The notes: a model not told the origin generated them from the sequence alone. 64,000 nucleotides of DNA from Longimonas halophila (GCF_002554705.1 NZ_PDEP01000006.1:185689-249688); one strand, 5' to 3'; counted from the first letter of the stretch, positions 40,440 through 48,778 are shown. Numbers and translations are program-made.

Positions 40440-41244
40440 TCGTCTCGGCAGTTTCTTCGAAGAAGCGTGCGATTGCGTTCATTGCGGTATCGGGCTGCTC
40501 AATGGGCGTGCTGTGTCCGCTTCCGGGTGCAATGACCATGGTGCTGTTCGGCAGCGCGTCGTGGGTGGCGCGTACATTATCGAGGGGCACGACCGCGTCG
40601 TCGGATCCGGCCAGCATGAGTACCGGATGCGCCACGCGTCCCAGTTCCGCAAGCACACTGTCGCGCCCAAAGATCGCGTGGCCCAGTCGCACGGTACCGC
40701 TGGGCGCGTTGCTTTTCATGCGCTCGCGCCAGGCATTCACCGCTTCAGGATGCTCCGCGCGGTAGCGCTCGCCCAAGAGCAGCGGCACCACCTGGTCAAT
40801 CACTGGCGCGTAGCCGGTCGTCTCCACAATCTTGAGGAGCGCGTTGTACTTCATGCGCTGCAACGTCGATTCGGCCTGCGCCTGCGTGTTCATAAGCACC
40901 GCCCGCGAAATGCGATCCGGGTGGTCGAGCAAGAGGCGAAAGCCCACGTATCCGCCCATTGAATGGCCCAGGTAGGTCGCCTGCTCAATATCAAGCGTGT
41001 CCATCAGCGCCGTCACATCCGCCGCCAGACTCGGGATGCCATAGTCGTCATCAGGCACCGCTGAGGCGCCCTGCCCGCGCCAGTCCCACGTAATGCACCG
41101 ATAGTCGTCCTGCAGCGTCTCAATCAGCGCATCAAACACGCGGTGCGTCAGCAGATAGCTCGGTCCCATCAGCAGCGGCGGACCGTTGGTCTCAGTGTCG
41201 CGCACATGCAGCGTAATGTCGCGGAGCGAAAGGGTCGTTGTCAT
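40423..41244 (-). CDS. Alpha/beta-fold hydrolase
   Basis: 273 residues from ATG 41244 (MTTTLSLRDITLHVRDTE). The nucleophile elbow is LGHSMGGYVG (Ser), the acid is probably in AGSDDAVVP, and the catalytic histidine in APGSGHSTPIEQP. It also has WDWRGQGASAVPDD, the usual oxyanion-side segment. Soluble, with no signal peptide. The substrate cannot be predicted from sequence; esterases, lactonases and C-C hydrolases share this layout. The frame continues open to 41319 but the longer N terminus does not look conserved. Confidence 0.88.
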   Translation of the reverse strand: MTTTLSLRDITLHVRDTETNGPPLLMGPSYLLTHRVFDALIETLQDDYRCITWDWRGQGASAVPDDDYGIPSLAADVTALMDTLDIEQATYLGHSMGGYVGFRLLLDHPDRISRAVLMNTQAQAESTLQRMKYNALLKIVETTGYAPVIDQVVPLLLGERYRAEHPEAVNAWRERMKSNAPSGTVRLGHAIFGRDSVLAELGRVAHPVLMLAGSDDAVVPLDNVRATHDALPNSTMVIAPGSGHSTPIEQPDTAMNAIARFFEETAETTTPQP

Positions 41245-41481
41245 AGGGATACGGAGGGATTGAGGCAAGAGGGAAGCATTGGGATAACGAATCGAGCGGG
41301 CGGAAGTGTCCTGCATCAAAGAAGCCGATCATCCAACTGCCGTCGCGGGGCGTTGCATCAATCTGCCCCATCAAATTCTCCGCTGCAGCCCATCATGTCG
41401 GCTACCCGGAAGAACTTTATCCATGCCGACGCGATCAAGCAGCTTCACGCGCCTCCCACAATCAGATACAATGCACAAGCA

Positions 41482-42102
41482 ATGACGACAGACCACGCTC
41501 GCAACGCAGCAAAGGGGGATCCAGAAAGCAGAAGCAGTGCGCGCAGGCGCCGCTGGCGGATCATTGCCTGGACAACGGTTGCCTGCGTGCTCCTTCTGCC
41601 GCTGATTGCGATGCAGTTCACCGAAACAGTCAACTGGACCGGAAGTGACTTCGCCTTCGCCGGTGTTCTCTTGGTTGGCACCGGATTGGTCCTGGAGGGT
41701 GCCATGCGAACGACCACCAGCACGGCGTATCGCGCTGCCAGCGCAGCGGCCCTTGCCACCACATGCCTGCTCATCTGGGCGAACGGTGCGGTCGGACTCA
41801 TCGACGCAGCAGGCAACACTGCCAACCTGATGTATGGCGGCGTACTGGCTGTCGCGCTCATCGGGGCGCTTGGTGCGCGCTTCAGCGCACGCGGCATAGC
41901 CCAGACGCTGTTCGCAACGGCGCTGGCGCAGATGGCCATTACCACAGGGGCCATAATCGCTGACATAGGCGGTGCAGCAAGCGGATGGGGAGCGCTTCTT
42001 CTCGGAAACGCGTTCTTCGCCGCGCTGTGGATAGGCGCCGCCCTACTGTTCCAGCGTGCCGCCCATGAAGAAGAGAACGGCAGCTCACGCCACGCGCTGT
42101 AG
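41482..42102 (+). CDS. Multi-pass membrane protein, unknown function
   Basis: 206 residues from ATG 41482 (MTTDHARNAAKGDPE). A basic, Arg-rich N terminus (SSARRRRWRI) is followed by six probable membrane helices, beginning IIAWTTVACVLLLPLIAM and FAFAGVLLVGTGLVLEGAM and ending ALLLGNAFFAALWIGAALLF. The layout resembles small integral membrane proteins annotated only as hypothetical in Rhodothermales. No motif suggests transport or catalysis. An upstream in-frame ATG (41396) would add 29 residues. Confidence 0.72.
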   Translation: MTTDHARNAAKGDPESRSSARRRRWRIIAWTTVACVLLLPLIAMQFTETVNWTGSDFAFAGVLLVGTGLVLEGAMRTTTSTAYRAASAAALATTCLLIWANGAVGLIDAAGNTANLMYGGVLAVALIGALGARFSARGIAQTLFATALAQMAITTGAIIADIGGAASGWGALLLGNAFFAALWIGAALLFQRAAHEEENGSSRHAL

Positions 42103-42442
42103 CGTCAGGCAGAAGGACGCGTATTCAGGGCCAGATGGAAGCCACCAGTCAGCGCCCCAACGTGCAGATCGCACCGCGCCCCATCACTCCGATGCGCCCC
42201 AAAAGCCGCACAGCCCGCGCGGGCAATCCACACCCGTCCACACGCTCCAGCTCGCGGGGCAACCACCGCCGCCTCCCCGAACGCCCCATGTGAGGCTTGC
42301 ACCCGGCCCATCGCTTGGCTATACTTTCATGGTACTCTGTGCGCCATCCGCCCCGCATAACGTGCGATGTGTACTTTGTTGGCATAGCACCGGGCGGGTT
42401 TGTGCATATGTCTCATCCTTTCATACCCATCTCCCAAGAGCC
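42103..42442. other. Gap before the DUF2007 gene
   Basis: About 340 bp with no credible gene. It contains the probable promoter at 42297-42325 and otherwise no repeat or RNA structure that stands out. Confidence 0.6.
42297..42325 (+). promoter_or_regulatory. Probable promoter of the DUF2007 gene
   Basis: ttgcac (42297-42302), a 17-bp spacer and tatact (42320-42325). It predicts a leader of about 110 nt before ATG 42443. Confidence 0.5.
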
Positions 42443-42820
42443 ATGACCAAGGACGAATCCACACAGCAGCAGTCCACCGTGGTTGCCTCCTACCCAACAC
42501 GCCACGATGCCGAGATGGCCCGCGATTACCTCGACGATGCCGGCATCTCGGCCTCCATCCGTGTCGATGATGCCGGCGGCATGCACCCGGAGCTGCAGGG
42601 GATCCACGGGGTCCACCTCGTCGTGCTCGGCAATGTAGCCCAGCAGGCCCACGAGGCGCTGCAGGAGGCTGAAATGCTGCCGCGCTCCAAGGAGGACATC
42701 GATGCAGAGGCCGGAGATCCGGTCGCGGAGGCGACGCCGTGGAATGGCATCCGAGCCTTGCTTGCAACGTTTGCGTTGATAGGAGCATTGACGGCGCTTT
42801 TCCTGTTTCTCTTCTCCTGA
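42443..42820 (+). CDS. DUF2007-like protein with C-terminal membrane helix
   Basis: 125 residues. The N-terminal ~65 residues match the DUF2007 (putative signal-transducing) fold: VVASYPTRHDAEMARDYLDD, GISASIRVDDAG, GVHLVVLGNVAQQAHEAL. An acidic linker and one membrane segment (LLATFALIGALTALFLFLFS) end the protein, so the DUF2007 domain would be anchored to the membrane. No biochemical role is established for the family. It is monocistronic. Confidence 0.8.
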   Translation: MTKDESTQQQSTVVASYPTRHDAEMARDYLDDAGISASIRVDDAGGMHPELQGIHGVHLVVLGNVAQQAHEALQEAEMLPRSKEDIDAEAGDPVAEATPWNGIRALLATFALIGALTALFLFLFS

Positions 42821-42867
42821 TTCTGCGGCACAAGTTCGTTTCGACGGTGTGTGGCAGGCAGATAGAA

Positions 42868-43020
42868 TGCATACGCCCCTACGCTGCTGCGGGCGAAGGA
42901 CGCGGGGCTTCTCGGTGGGCCCGAAATAGGTGGCGCTTCTGGTGTCTGCTTGATAGGTTACCGGTGCCTTTACCACAGAGCTTTGCCGTTATAACGCTTT
43001 GGGCAAACTTGTCGCGAAGG
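42868..43020. repeat. Imperfect direct repeat, left copy flanking the toxin-antitoxin pair
   Basis: It begins around tacgcccctacgctgctgcg and runs through cccgaaataggtggcgctt and tgcttgataggtt. The same blocks in the same order occur at 43716-43861, with roughly three quarters of the bases matching by eye over the first 90 bp. Weaker similarity continues to the gctttgggcaaacttg part. Confidence 0.6.
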
Positions 43021-43075
43021 TGCCGGTTTGCAACAAGCTGTTTAGTTTCATTCCGGAAAAAACGCCCCCAGCGCT

Positions 43076-43318
43076 ATGGATGATCAGCAACTCTTGGAAC
43101 GCATCACGCTCGACCCCGAGGTGATGACGGGCAAACCCGTCATCAAAGGTACGCGCCTGACTGTGGAGTACGTCCTGAACGTGCTGGCCCATGGGGCCAC
43201 CGAAGAAGAGATTCTTGAGGAGTACTCCAGCCTTACCCGCGAGGACATCCGGGCATGCTTGCTATTTAGCGCTCGCTCGCTCTCGGAGTCGAGCTTCATG
43301 CCGCTGACAGCTGCATAG
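43076..43318 (+). CDS. DUF433 antitoxin (VapB-like)
   Basis: An 80-residue protein of the DUF433 family: ITLDPEVMTGKPVIKGTRLT followed by LAHGATEEEILEEYSSLTRE, the typical helix-turn-helix-like core. DUF433 proteins are usually the first gene of a two-gene toxin-antitoxin module whose second gene encodes a DUF5615 PIN-like protein, exactly as here. It likely neutralises the toxin and represses its own promoter. The C-terminal residues after REDIRACLLFSARSL are short and probably contact the toxin. The stop codon lies inside a 16-bp tandem duplication. Confidence 0.88.
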   Translation: MDDQQLLERITLDPEVMTGKPVIKGTRLTVEYVLNVLAHGATEEEILEEYSSLTREDIRACLLFSARSLSESSFMPLTAA

Positions 43319-43346
43319 CACATGCGTTTTATAGCACATGCGTTTT
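43315..43346 (+). repeat. 16-bp tandem duplication at the antitoxin/toxin junction
   Basis: atagcacatgcgtttt occurs at 43315-43330 and again at 43331-43346. The first copy holds the antitoxin TAG and an ATG (43322); the second holds the toxin ATG (43338). Since 16 is not a multiple of 3, the first ATG opens a different frame that ends after about 27 codons inside the toxin gene. Confidence 0.95.
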
Positions 43347-43697
43347 CTTGTGGACGAATGTACCGGTCCGGCTGTAGCAGAGTGGCTTTGCAGTCAAGGC
43401 CATGATGCCTTTTCGGTGTTCGACGAGTTGCCCGGCATATCCGACGAAGAGGTGATCCGCCGCGCGTACGACGAGCGTCGGATTCTGATTACAAACGACA
43501 AGGACTTTGGCGAGAAGGTTTACCGTCAGAGGTATCCGCATCACGGTGTTGTTTTGCTTCGCCTTGATAACGAGCGGAGTGTAAACAAGATATCCGTGCT
43601 GCGAAATCTGTTGTCAGAGTACGCAGACCGGCTCCACGACCGGTTTGTTGTCGTTACCGAAGAGCAGGTGCGCTTCTCTCGACCGCGTCAGAAATAG
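43338..43697 (+). CDS. DUF5615 PIN-like toxin
   Basis: A 119-residue protein. MRFLVDECTGPAVAEWL opens the PIN-like Mut7-C fold with the first acidic residues (Asp-Glu). The middle has ISDEEVIRRAYDERRILITN, and the NDKDFGEKVY motif supplies the second acidic cluster. The family is predicted to be a ribonuclease toxin paired with DUF433. The ATG at 43338 is 19 nt after the antitoxin stop; a decoy ATG lies between them in another frame. Confidence 0.88.
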   Translation: MRFLVDECTGPAVAEWLCSQGHDAFSVFDELPGISDEEVIRRAYDERRILITNDKDFGEKVYRQRYPHHGVVLLRLDNERSVNKISVLRNLLSEYADRLHDRFVVVTEEQVRFSRPRQK

Positions 43698-43715
43698 AAA
43701 GAGAATACAGAAAGC

Positions 43716-43861
43716 GCTATACCCCTGCGCTACTGCGGGTGAAGGGGGGAGGGGGCTCGATGTGCCCGAACGGGTGGCGTTTCTGCCATCTTGTTGATAG
43801 GTTTCTGCCAGTCACCGCTGGTGAGCTAACTCGTTGCAGCGCTTCTGGCGAAAACTGGCCC
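43716..43861. repeat. Imperfect direct repeat, right copy flanking the toxin-antitoxin pair
   Basis: Partner of 42868-43020: tacccctgcgctactgcg, then gtgcccgaacgggtggcgtt and tcttgttgataggttt, ending near gcttctggcgaaaactggc. It fills the gap between the toxin gene and the convergent DNA polymerase gene. Confidence 0.6.
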
Positions 43862-43874
43862 CCGATACCAAGTT

Positions 43875-46259
43875 CTAAAACGGCACCTCGGTCGTCTCGT
43901 TGTCTTCTTCGGACTCGTGCACCTCGGTCACCAGTTCAATGCCCTCGGCGGAGAAGCCAAATAGATCTTCGGGCGAGAACACCAGGTCGAAGTCTTCCTC
44001 GCAGAAGAAGGGCGTGAACTTGCGGGCGAATTCGTCGAGGCGCCTCAGGTAGTAGGCTGTGTTTTCGTTGGGCGCTTTGGGGTCGTCGGGGTCCCACTGC
44101 TCAGCGCGAGCGCAGTGCTTAAACGCCGTCACGTTGGCCGAATCGCCGGTGATGTAGTACGAGATGCGGTCGCCCACACGGACGGGCTGCCCGGTGTCCT
44201 CTTCCCGCTGAATCGCCAGCTCGTAAGTCGCCGCACGCGGACGCTCCCCGGCTTCCACCGCGGCTTCGTACTCTTCGACGCTGGTCTTCAGGGTTTCGGT
44301 GCGGGCAAAGCTGTCCACGCCCTGCTCCCAGGTGCGGTCGGTGATGCGCTGCCGCGTATCCAGATAAAGCTGGTGCAGCCCCTCAATGTCGTGGTCAAGC
44401 AGGCGGCGAATAGCACGCCGCACGAAGGTGCGTCCAAACGGCTCGTTCGAGCGCGAGATGAGCGAGGAGCCCTTGAACTTGAGATCGCCGTCGTAGGTGA
44501 GGAGTGCGTAGTTTTTCTTCTTGTACGAGAGCATCTTCTTGTAGCGCCCGTCGAACCCAATGCGAATCCCCTCCGGCATCGCGTCGGTGAGCCCGATCGT
44601 GAAGTCGCGCTCCGTATCCGCCCCGCGCACGTCCTCCGGCGGCACGAAGAACACGCCGTCGGTATCCACCTCTACGACCGTGCCGCCGCGCTCGCGAATC
44701 ACATCGATGATCTGCTGCACAAGGTCCTGCCCGATGCGCGCCACGCGGTCGGCCTCCGCAAAGTCGTTGAACGCGGCCAGGCTGAAGCCCAGCATCCCGT
44801 AAAACGAGTTTATTAAGATCTTATACGACGACTGTCGCGCATCCAGCTCGCTTTCGACCTCCTCGTCCTCGGCGGAGCGCATGGCGGATTTGGTGTCGAG
44901 GCGCAGCGTGGTGAGGCGGTCCAGCAGACGCGGAAAGAGATCCAGCGCGTCGCCGGCGGGCTGGATGTCGTAGTTCAGCATGATGGAGGGGTACAAGCTC
45001 TCCACATCGGCGTAGACGACCGGACCGATCACGCCCGTGCGGAAGATGTCGGTGTAGCCGCCCATCGACTGGCTGCCCCAGTTGCTCTGTGGGAGGGCAT
45101 AGCGCTGACGCAGGTACTCGCGCACAAAGAGCGACTCGATCTTGGCCGCCGGGCCCCGCCGCGCTGCCCGCCCGTACGTCATGGGCAGCATCTGCGTGAG
45201 GTAGAACGTGGAGCCGGAGAGGTGCTTCGCCAGCCGCCCGGTTTCAATCACGTCGTCGAGCGCATAGTCGAGGAGGCGCTCGCGGTCATTGTGCCAGGCC
45301 TCGGTCAGGTCCTCGCCCGCGATGTACGTGCGGTCCTCCGGTGCAAATCCGAAGTAGCGGGCGGCGGTCTTGAGGCTATAGTCCGGCAAGTCGCGCTTAA
45401 AGACGTCGAACGCCATCACCTGAAAGTAGGCATCAATGACGTGGCGTCCGGCAATATCCATTGCGGGGAAGTCCACCGTGCGCTCAGCAAACCGCATGCT
45501 GCTGTCAAAGGTGCGGGGCACCGATCCATCGCGTCCGATGGCAAATTCGACGTTGTGCAGCGCGCATCGGTCCTGCAGATAGGCCAGATCGAAGGCAAAG
45601 ACGTTGTATCCCTCCAAAACATCCGGATCGCGTTCGTTGATCGTGTGCACCAGCTCGCGCAAGAGCGTCGCCTCCGATACGCCACTGCGCTGATGCAGCA
45701 CCTCCGACCAGCCGCGGTTGTCGGTGAGCGCCACGATCACGACTTCGTCGCCCGCACGCTCGGCGTTGGGGAACGAGCCGTCGCTAATCACCTCAATGTC
45801 GAGCTGCAGGCGGTGCAGGTCGTCGAGCGTCATGTCCTTAAAGCAGGTGCGCCCGCTCTGCGTGAGGTACTGCTGCACCGGATCGCTAACGAGGTAGAGC
45901 TCGTCGGGCCGCCGCTGGTCGCTGTCGGTCTGGCGCTTTACGTGGCGGATAGCCTCGTAGTAGTCCTGCCAGCACGAGAACACAACCACATGCTCGAAGA
46001 ACCCGCCGCCCTGCAGGCGCGAGGTGCGAAAGGTATCGCGGCGATGGCGCAGTAGCCCAATATCCGAGATAAAGAAGAACGGATACAGCGGCGCGTCTTC
46101 GGTGACCACCGCATCGCACTCTTTGCTGCGGCGGTAGAGGCGCACCATGGCCTGCTCGCGCGAGGGACGGTTCAGCAGCGGCTGCACGTCCACAATACGC
46201 GGCGTATCGTCGTGGCCGTAGAGCGTAGCATCGGAGGTGTCGGGCGCGGGCGTCGCCAT
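43875..46259 (-). CDS. Family B DNA polymerase with 3'-5' exonuclease domain
   Basis: A 794-residue B-family polymerase. The exonuclease domain has Exo I LQLDIEVIS (DxE) and Exo III YALDDVIETGRL. Polymerase motifs are complete: motif A DVESLYPSIMLNYDI, motif B SYKILINSFYGMLGF, and motif C VVEVDTDGVFF (DTD). It should therefore be an active proofreading polymerase. The KKKNYALLTYDG segment is typical of archaeal-like members. Bacterial relatives are PolII-like and act in repair or translesion synthesis; the role here is inferred. It is single-gene, with no helicase or accessory subunit beside it. Start ATG 46259 (MATPAPDTSD). Confidence 0.93.
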   Translation of the reverse strand: MATPAPDTSDATLYGHDDTPRIVDVQPLLNRPSREQAMVRLYRRSKECDAVVTEDAPLYPFFFISDIGLLRHRRDTFRTSRLQGGGFFEHVVVFSCWQDYYEAIRHVKRQTDSDQRRPDELYLVSDPVQQYLTQSGRTCFKDMTLDDLHRLQLDIEVISDGSFPNAERAGDEVVIVALTDNRGWSEVLHQRSGVSEATLLRELVHTINERDPDVLEGYNVFAFDLAYLQDRCALHNVEFAIGRDGSVPRTFDSSMRFAERTVDFPAMDIAGRHVIDAYFQVMAFDVFKRDLPDYSLKTAARYFGFAPEDRTYIAGEDLTEAWHNDRERLLDYALDDVIETGRLAKHLSGSTFYLTQMLPMTYGRAARRGPAAKIESLFVREYLRQRYALPQSNWGSQSMGGYTDIFRTGVIGPVVYADVESLYPSIMLNYDIQPAGDALDLFPRLLDRLTTLRLDTKSAMRSAEDEEVESELDARQSSYKILINSFYGMLGFSLAAFNDFAEADRVARIGQDLVQQIIDVIRERGGTVVEVDTDGVFFVPPEDVRGADTERDFTIGLTDAMPEGIRIGFDGRYKKMLSYKKKNYALLTYDGDLKFKGSSLISRSNEPFGRTFVRRAIRRLLDHDIEGLHQLYLDTRQRITDRTWEQGVDSFARTETLKTSVEEYEAAVEAGERPRAATYELAIQREEDTGQPVRVGDRISYYITGDSANVTAFKHCARAEQWDPDDPKAPNENTAYYLRRLDEFARKFTPFFCEEDFDLVFSPEDLFGFSAEGIELVTEVHESEEDNETTEVPF

Positions 46260-46308
46260 GCGATCCGGAAGCGGGGGTTAGGCTGGGTTTAGCGGGATGC
46301 GCAGGGTG

Positions 46309-46497
46309 TAAACCGCTGGACGGGAAGGAGGTGCCGGGCCTCCATGGCATCGTCTGGCAGCGCACATTCGGCCTCGTCGCGATAGTTGGTTCGCCCGTCG
46401 GACGTTCGGTCGCAGGCTTGCGGGGGCAGCGCTTCGTGCGGACGCGGGAGCGTCCTTATGCACGTCCGACGGGAGACCGTCGGACGCAGTGGAATGC
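46309..46497. repeat. Direct repeat, left copy flanking the peptide-propeller cassette
   Basis: From taaaccgctggacggga to cagtggaatgc. Nearly base-for-base identical to 48779-48927 over about 140 bp. This copy contains about 42 extra bp near 46446-46487 with a cgtccgacgg/ccgtcggacg hairpin. Both copies can be read as a 38-codon identical frame (MPGLHGIVWQRTF...), but this diverges immediately outside the repeat and is not a gene. The gap 46498-46660 holds only AT-rich sequence, probably the cassette promoter. Confidence 0.9.
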
Positions 46498-46660
46498 AGG
46501 AGGCGGTCTAACAGAGCCCTCGCTTCATCCGAGATTCAAATTAGCAAGAAGGGTGCCTTAAATGAATATACATTTAATATTACTGATGCATTTGAAAAAA
46601 AACAGCTTGGCTTGATACCCTGCTTTTGCTCGTAATCTTGAAACAATAAAGTTTTGAGCT

Positions 46661-46968
46661 ATGGCTTTAAAAGCTCTACTTCCAGCTTTATTCTTAGGAT
46701 TATTTTTCCCTTTGGCGATGATCCCGGCACCGACGATGAGCCGAAGGATACCAATAAAACGGAAATTGTCGCCATAGAAGAAGACAATCTTAATGCTTTC
46801 ATTGGACTAAATTTGTTTTCTGAGTCACAGTCATATTCTTGCAGCAACACATCTTGCAATGGCGCTGGCTATTATTGTGAGTTTGTCATGAATCGCGACT
46901 GCAAATTTGTGCCTGTTGACGGTGGACTTAGATGCTATGTGTCTCAATGCGACTGGCCAACTCTGTGA
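46661..46968 (+). CDS. Small secreted six-cysteine peptide (apparent frameshift)
   Basis: Two frames together look like one gene. From ATG 46661 the sequence encodes MALKALLPALFLGLFFPLAM, a convincing signal peptide, but this frame stops at 46779. The adjacent frame (open from a TTG at 46654) encodes DDEPKDTNKTEIVAIEEDN followed by a Cys-rich part with six cysteines (YSCSNTSC, YYCEF, RDCKF, RCYVSQC) and ends at 46968. A one-base change in the T-run near 46701-46705 would join them. Size, leader and Cys-rich tail recall the NVEALA-type small proteins that sit next to beta-propeller proteins in Bacteroidota, although that motif itself is absent. Either a pseudogene, a sequencing error or a slippage-controlled gene. 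Confidence 0.5.
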
Positions 46969-47007
46969 CTGGTCAATTAGATAAGTAACTGCCTTAAATA
47001 GGTATGG

Positions 47008-47062
47008 ACTGACCTGACACCAGACCATTCATGTCTTTTGTGGTGTCAGGCAGTTCTTTTCT
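47008..47062 (+). terminator. Terminator/attenuator between the peptide and propeller genes
   Basis: actgacctgacacca (47008-47022) pairs with tggtgtcaggcagt (47041-47054) with one bulge, followed by tcttttctctt. Located 40 bp after the peptide stop and 22 bp before the propeller ATG, it would lower transcription of the downstream genes relative to the peptide. Confidence 0.65.
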
Positions 47063-47083
47063 CTTGCATACTCCACATTCATC

Positions 47084-48166
47084 ATGTATTGGTGTCTTAA
47101 CAGATATGTCTGGCTTGCTGTCGTATGTATCGTAACAGCAGCCAGCTCTACCCTCTCTTCCGAGCTCGTCACCTCCTATGACTGGATCATGGAGGAGCAC
47201 GAATCGAGCATCGTAATTGGCCATGAAGAGGATCCTGAAGGTCGCTTCTTTGGCGACCTAACCGATGTGCTGGTAGATGGCAACCACATTTACACGTTAG
47301 ACCGGGACAAACATCAACTCGCTGTCGATGCCACTACGGGCGAACGCGTCTATGAGAGCGGGTCTGAAGGAAGGGGGCCTGGCGAGTTTATGTCTCCGTC
47401 CCGTCTCTTCAAAACACCAGACGGACACATTGGCATACTGGAAGCATACGGACGGCAGTCATTTTTTACGACACCGGCCCACTCCGTAAATAGCTTTGGC
47501 TTCAGCTATTCCGAACGTCTCATCTTCGAAAGCGAGCCTAAGGATATCTGCTTTTCAGAAGAGACGGTCTATGCCTACGTGAGCCCACAGGGTGTGTCTG
47601 ATCAAGAAGAAAATGACCATGTTATCCTTCGCATGGACCCTCCGTACGAAGTCCCAGATTATTTCGGGCGATTGCCCAGCCACCTGGATGACTTTGAGCC
47701 TAAGTTTCATTCTCTCATGACGGCGGGCCGCCTTCACTGCATGGGGGACGACCGCATAATTGCGGTCCATGCTTACTCAAACGAAGTGGACATATACAAG
47801 GATGGAGTTCTTCAACACACCGTTTCAATTCCCAACTTGAAGCCGACAAGCCTATCTGTAGATACGTTTGATGGCCGCCCATATGTTGGGATCGACCCGA
47901 ACGATTCGCATTCTCCTGTAAGTACGGTTTCGCTGGAAAATGACGACATGCTTGTGCAGTATCGATACACCCCAGACGACTGGCATCCCAATAGAGAACA
48001 CTCCCCATTTACATATGACACGTTTGTGCTTAATGTCGAGAATGGCACAGTAGCCTCTTTAGGAACAACCGACCGCATTTTTCACGCAATTGATTGCAAT
48101 GGCTACGTGGCCCAACAGACCGATCCGTTTCCAACCATCCACATAGTACACCGCAATGATATATAA
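47084..48166 (+). CDS. Exported 6-bladed beta-propeller protein
   Basis: 360 residues. The N-terminal signal sequence is MYWCLNRYVWLAVVCIVTAA. The body has the features of the Bacteroidota 6-bladed propeller family: FGDLTDVLVDGNHIYTLDRD, the hallmark GSEGRGPGEFMSPSRL, and repeated strand patterns at about 45-residue spacing. No catalytic motif is seen; such proteins probably bind partners or ligands in the periplasm. Codon use and base composition are AT-richer than the flanking genes. It overlaps the next gene by 11 bp (coupled) and follows the small Cys-rich peptide, an arrangement known for small-peptide/propeller loci in Bacteroidota. Confidence 0.85.
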   Translation: MYWCLNRYVWLAVVCIVTAASSTLSSELVTSYDWIMEEHESSIVIGHEEDPEGRFFGDLTDVLVDGNHIYTLDRDKHQLAVDATTGERVYESGSEGRGPGEFMSPSRLFKTPDGHIGILEAYGRQSFFTTPAHSVNSFGFSYSERLIFESEPKDICFSEETVYAYVSPQGVSDQEENDHVILRMDPPYEVPDYFGRLPSHLDDFEPKFHSLMTAGRLHCMGDDRIIAVHAYSNEVDIYKDGVLQHTVSIPNLKPTSLSVDTFDGRPYVGIDPNDSHSPVSTVSLENDDMLVQYRYTPDDWHPNREHSPFTYDTFVLNVENGTVASLGTTDRIFHAIDCNGYVAQQTDPFPTIHIVHRNDI

Positions 48167-48770
48167 CATTCTGTCGTTTGTTTTAGGAAGTCTACTGCTT
48201 ATTGGAAGTCCCCTTAACCATGCTCACTCATCATTCGCCCCCAAAATATCCACGCAGGATACTTATGTGGAAGTCGATACAACAGATGAAGCAGCCAATA
48301 AAGAACGTGATGTGCTTCAACCGCGCCAGTTTCCTAATGAAGACCAAGTACGTTCTGAATATATTGTAACGTATATTTCGTCAAGCACATGTGTAGTAGC
48401 ACAAATGGATCGTCATGATACTATTCGAGCCTTTATCGACCAGAAACGTTTAGAGGCAGAGGAACAGAACCGTTTGTTTATTGTGCGCGGTGTATCCCTT
48501 GACTGGGATGTCGAAGAAGGGTTCTCTTACCTGCAGTCTATTGCTGACTTTGATGAGATATCTGTCGGTTTAAACTGGATTAACCGTGAGGCGCTGCGCC
48601 TCATTTGGGGGGATAACGATACGGCGATCCAACCGAGAATACCTGTTTTAGTGATCCAAGAACGGGACATTGTTTCAGACGGGCCTCAGGGCCCCTTACG
48701 TCTCGATAGAGAAGACATTGTGGAGGTGTACCAAGGCTTGGATGAGATTGAAGCCGCACTAGACGAGTAG
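48156..48770 (+). CDS. Exported thioredoxin-fold-like protein
   Basis: 204 residues. Signal peptide MIYNILSFVLGSLLLIGSPL, then a variable 50-residue region. The rest is a thioredoxin-like layout: YIVTYISSSTCVVAQMDRHD (strand then a single Cys where thioredoxins have CxxC), AEEQNRLFIVRGVSLDWDVE, and near the end IPVLVIQERDIV, resembling the cis-Pro strand of thioredoxins. With only one cysteine it would not be a normal disulfide reductase. The fold is inferred. It overlaps the propeller gene by 11 bp, so the two are probably coupled and cooperate, perhaps on the Cys-rich peptide encoded upstream. Confidence 0.75.
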   Translation: MIYNILSFVLGSLLLIGSPLNHAHSSFAPKISTQDTYVEVDTTDEAANKERDVLQPRQFPNEDQVRSEYIVTYISSSTCVVAQMDRHDTIRAFIDQKRLEAEEQNRLFIVRGVSLDWDVEEGFSYLQSIADFDEISVGLNWINREALRLIWGDNDTAIQPRIPVLVIQERDIVSDGPQGPLRLDREDIVEVYQGLDEIEAALDE

Positions 48771-48778
48771 CAAGAGCA

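Noticed and set aside
45222..46055. Open plus-strand frame of 277 codons
   Set aside because: Antisense to the family B polymerase with complete motifs.
46331..46561. Frame beginning MPGLHGIVWQRTF, also found at 48802
   Set aside because: Identical only within the flanking repeat and different immediately outside it; it reflects repeated DNA, not a gene.
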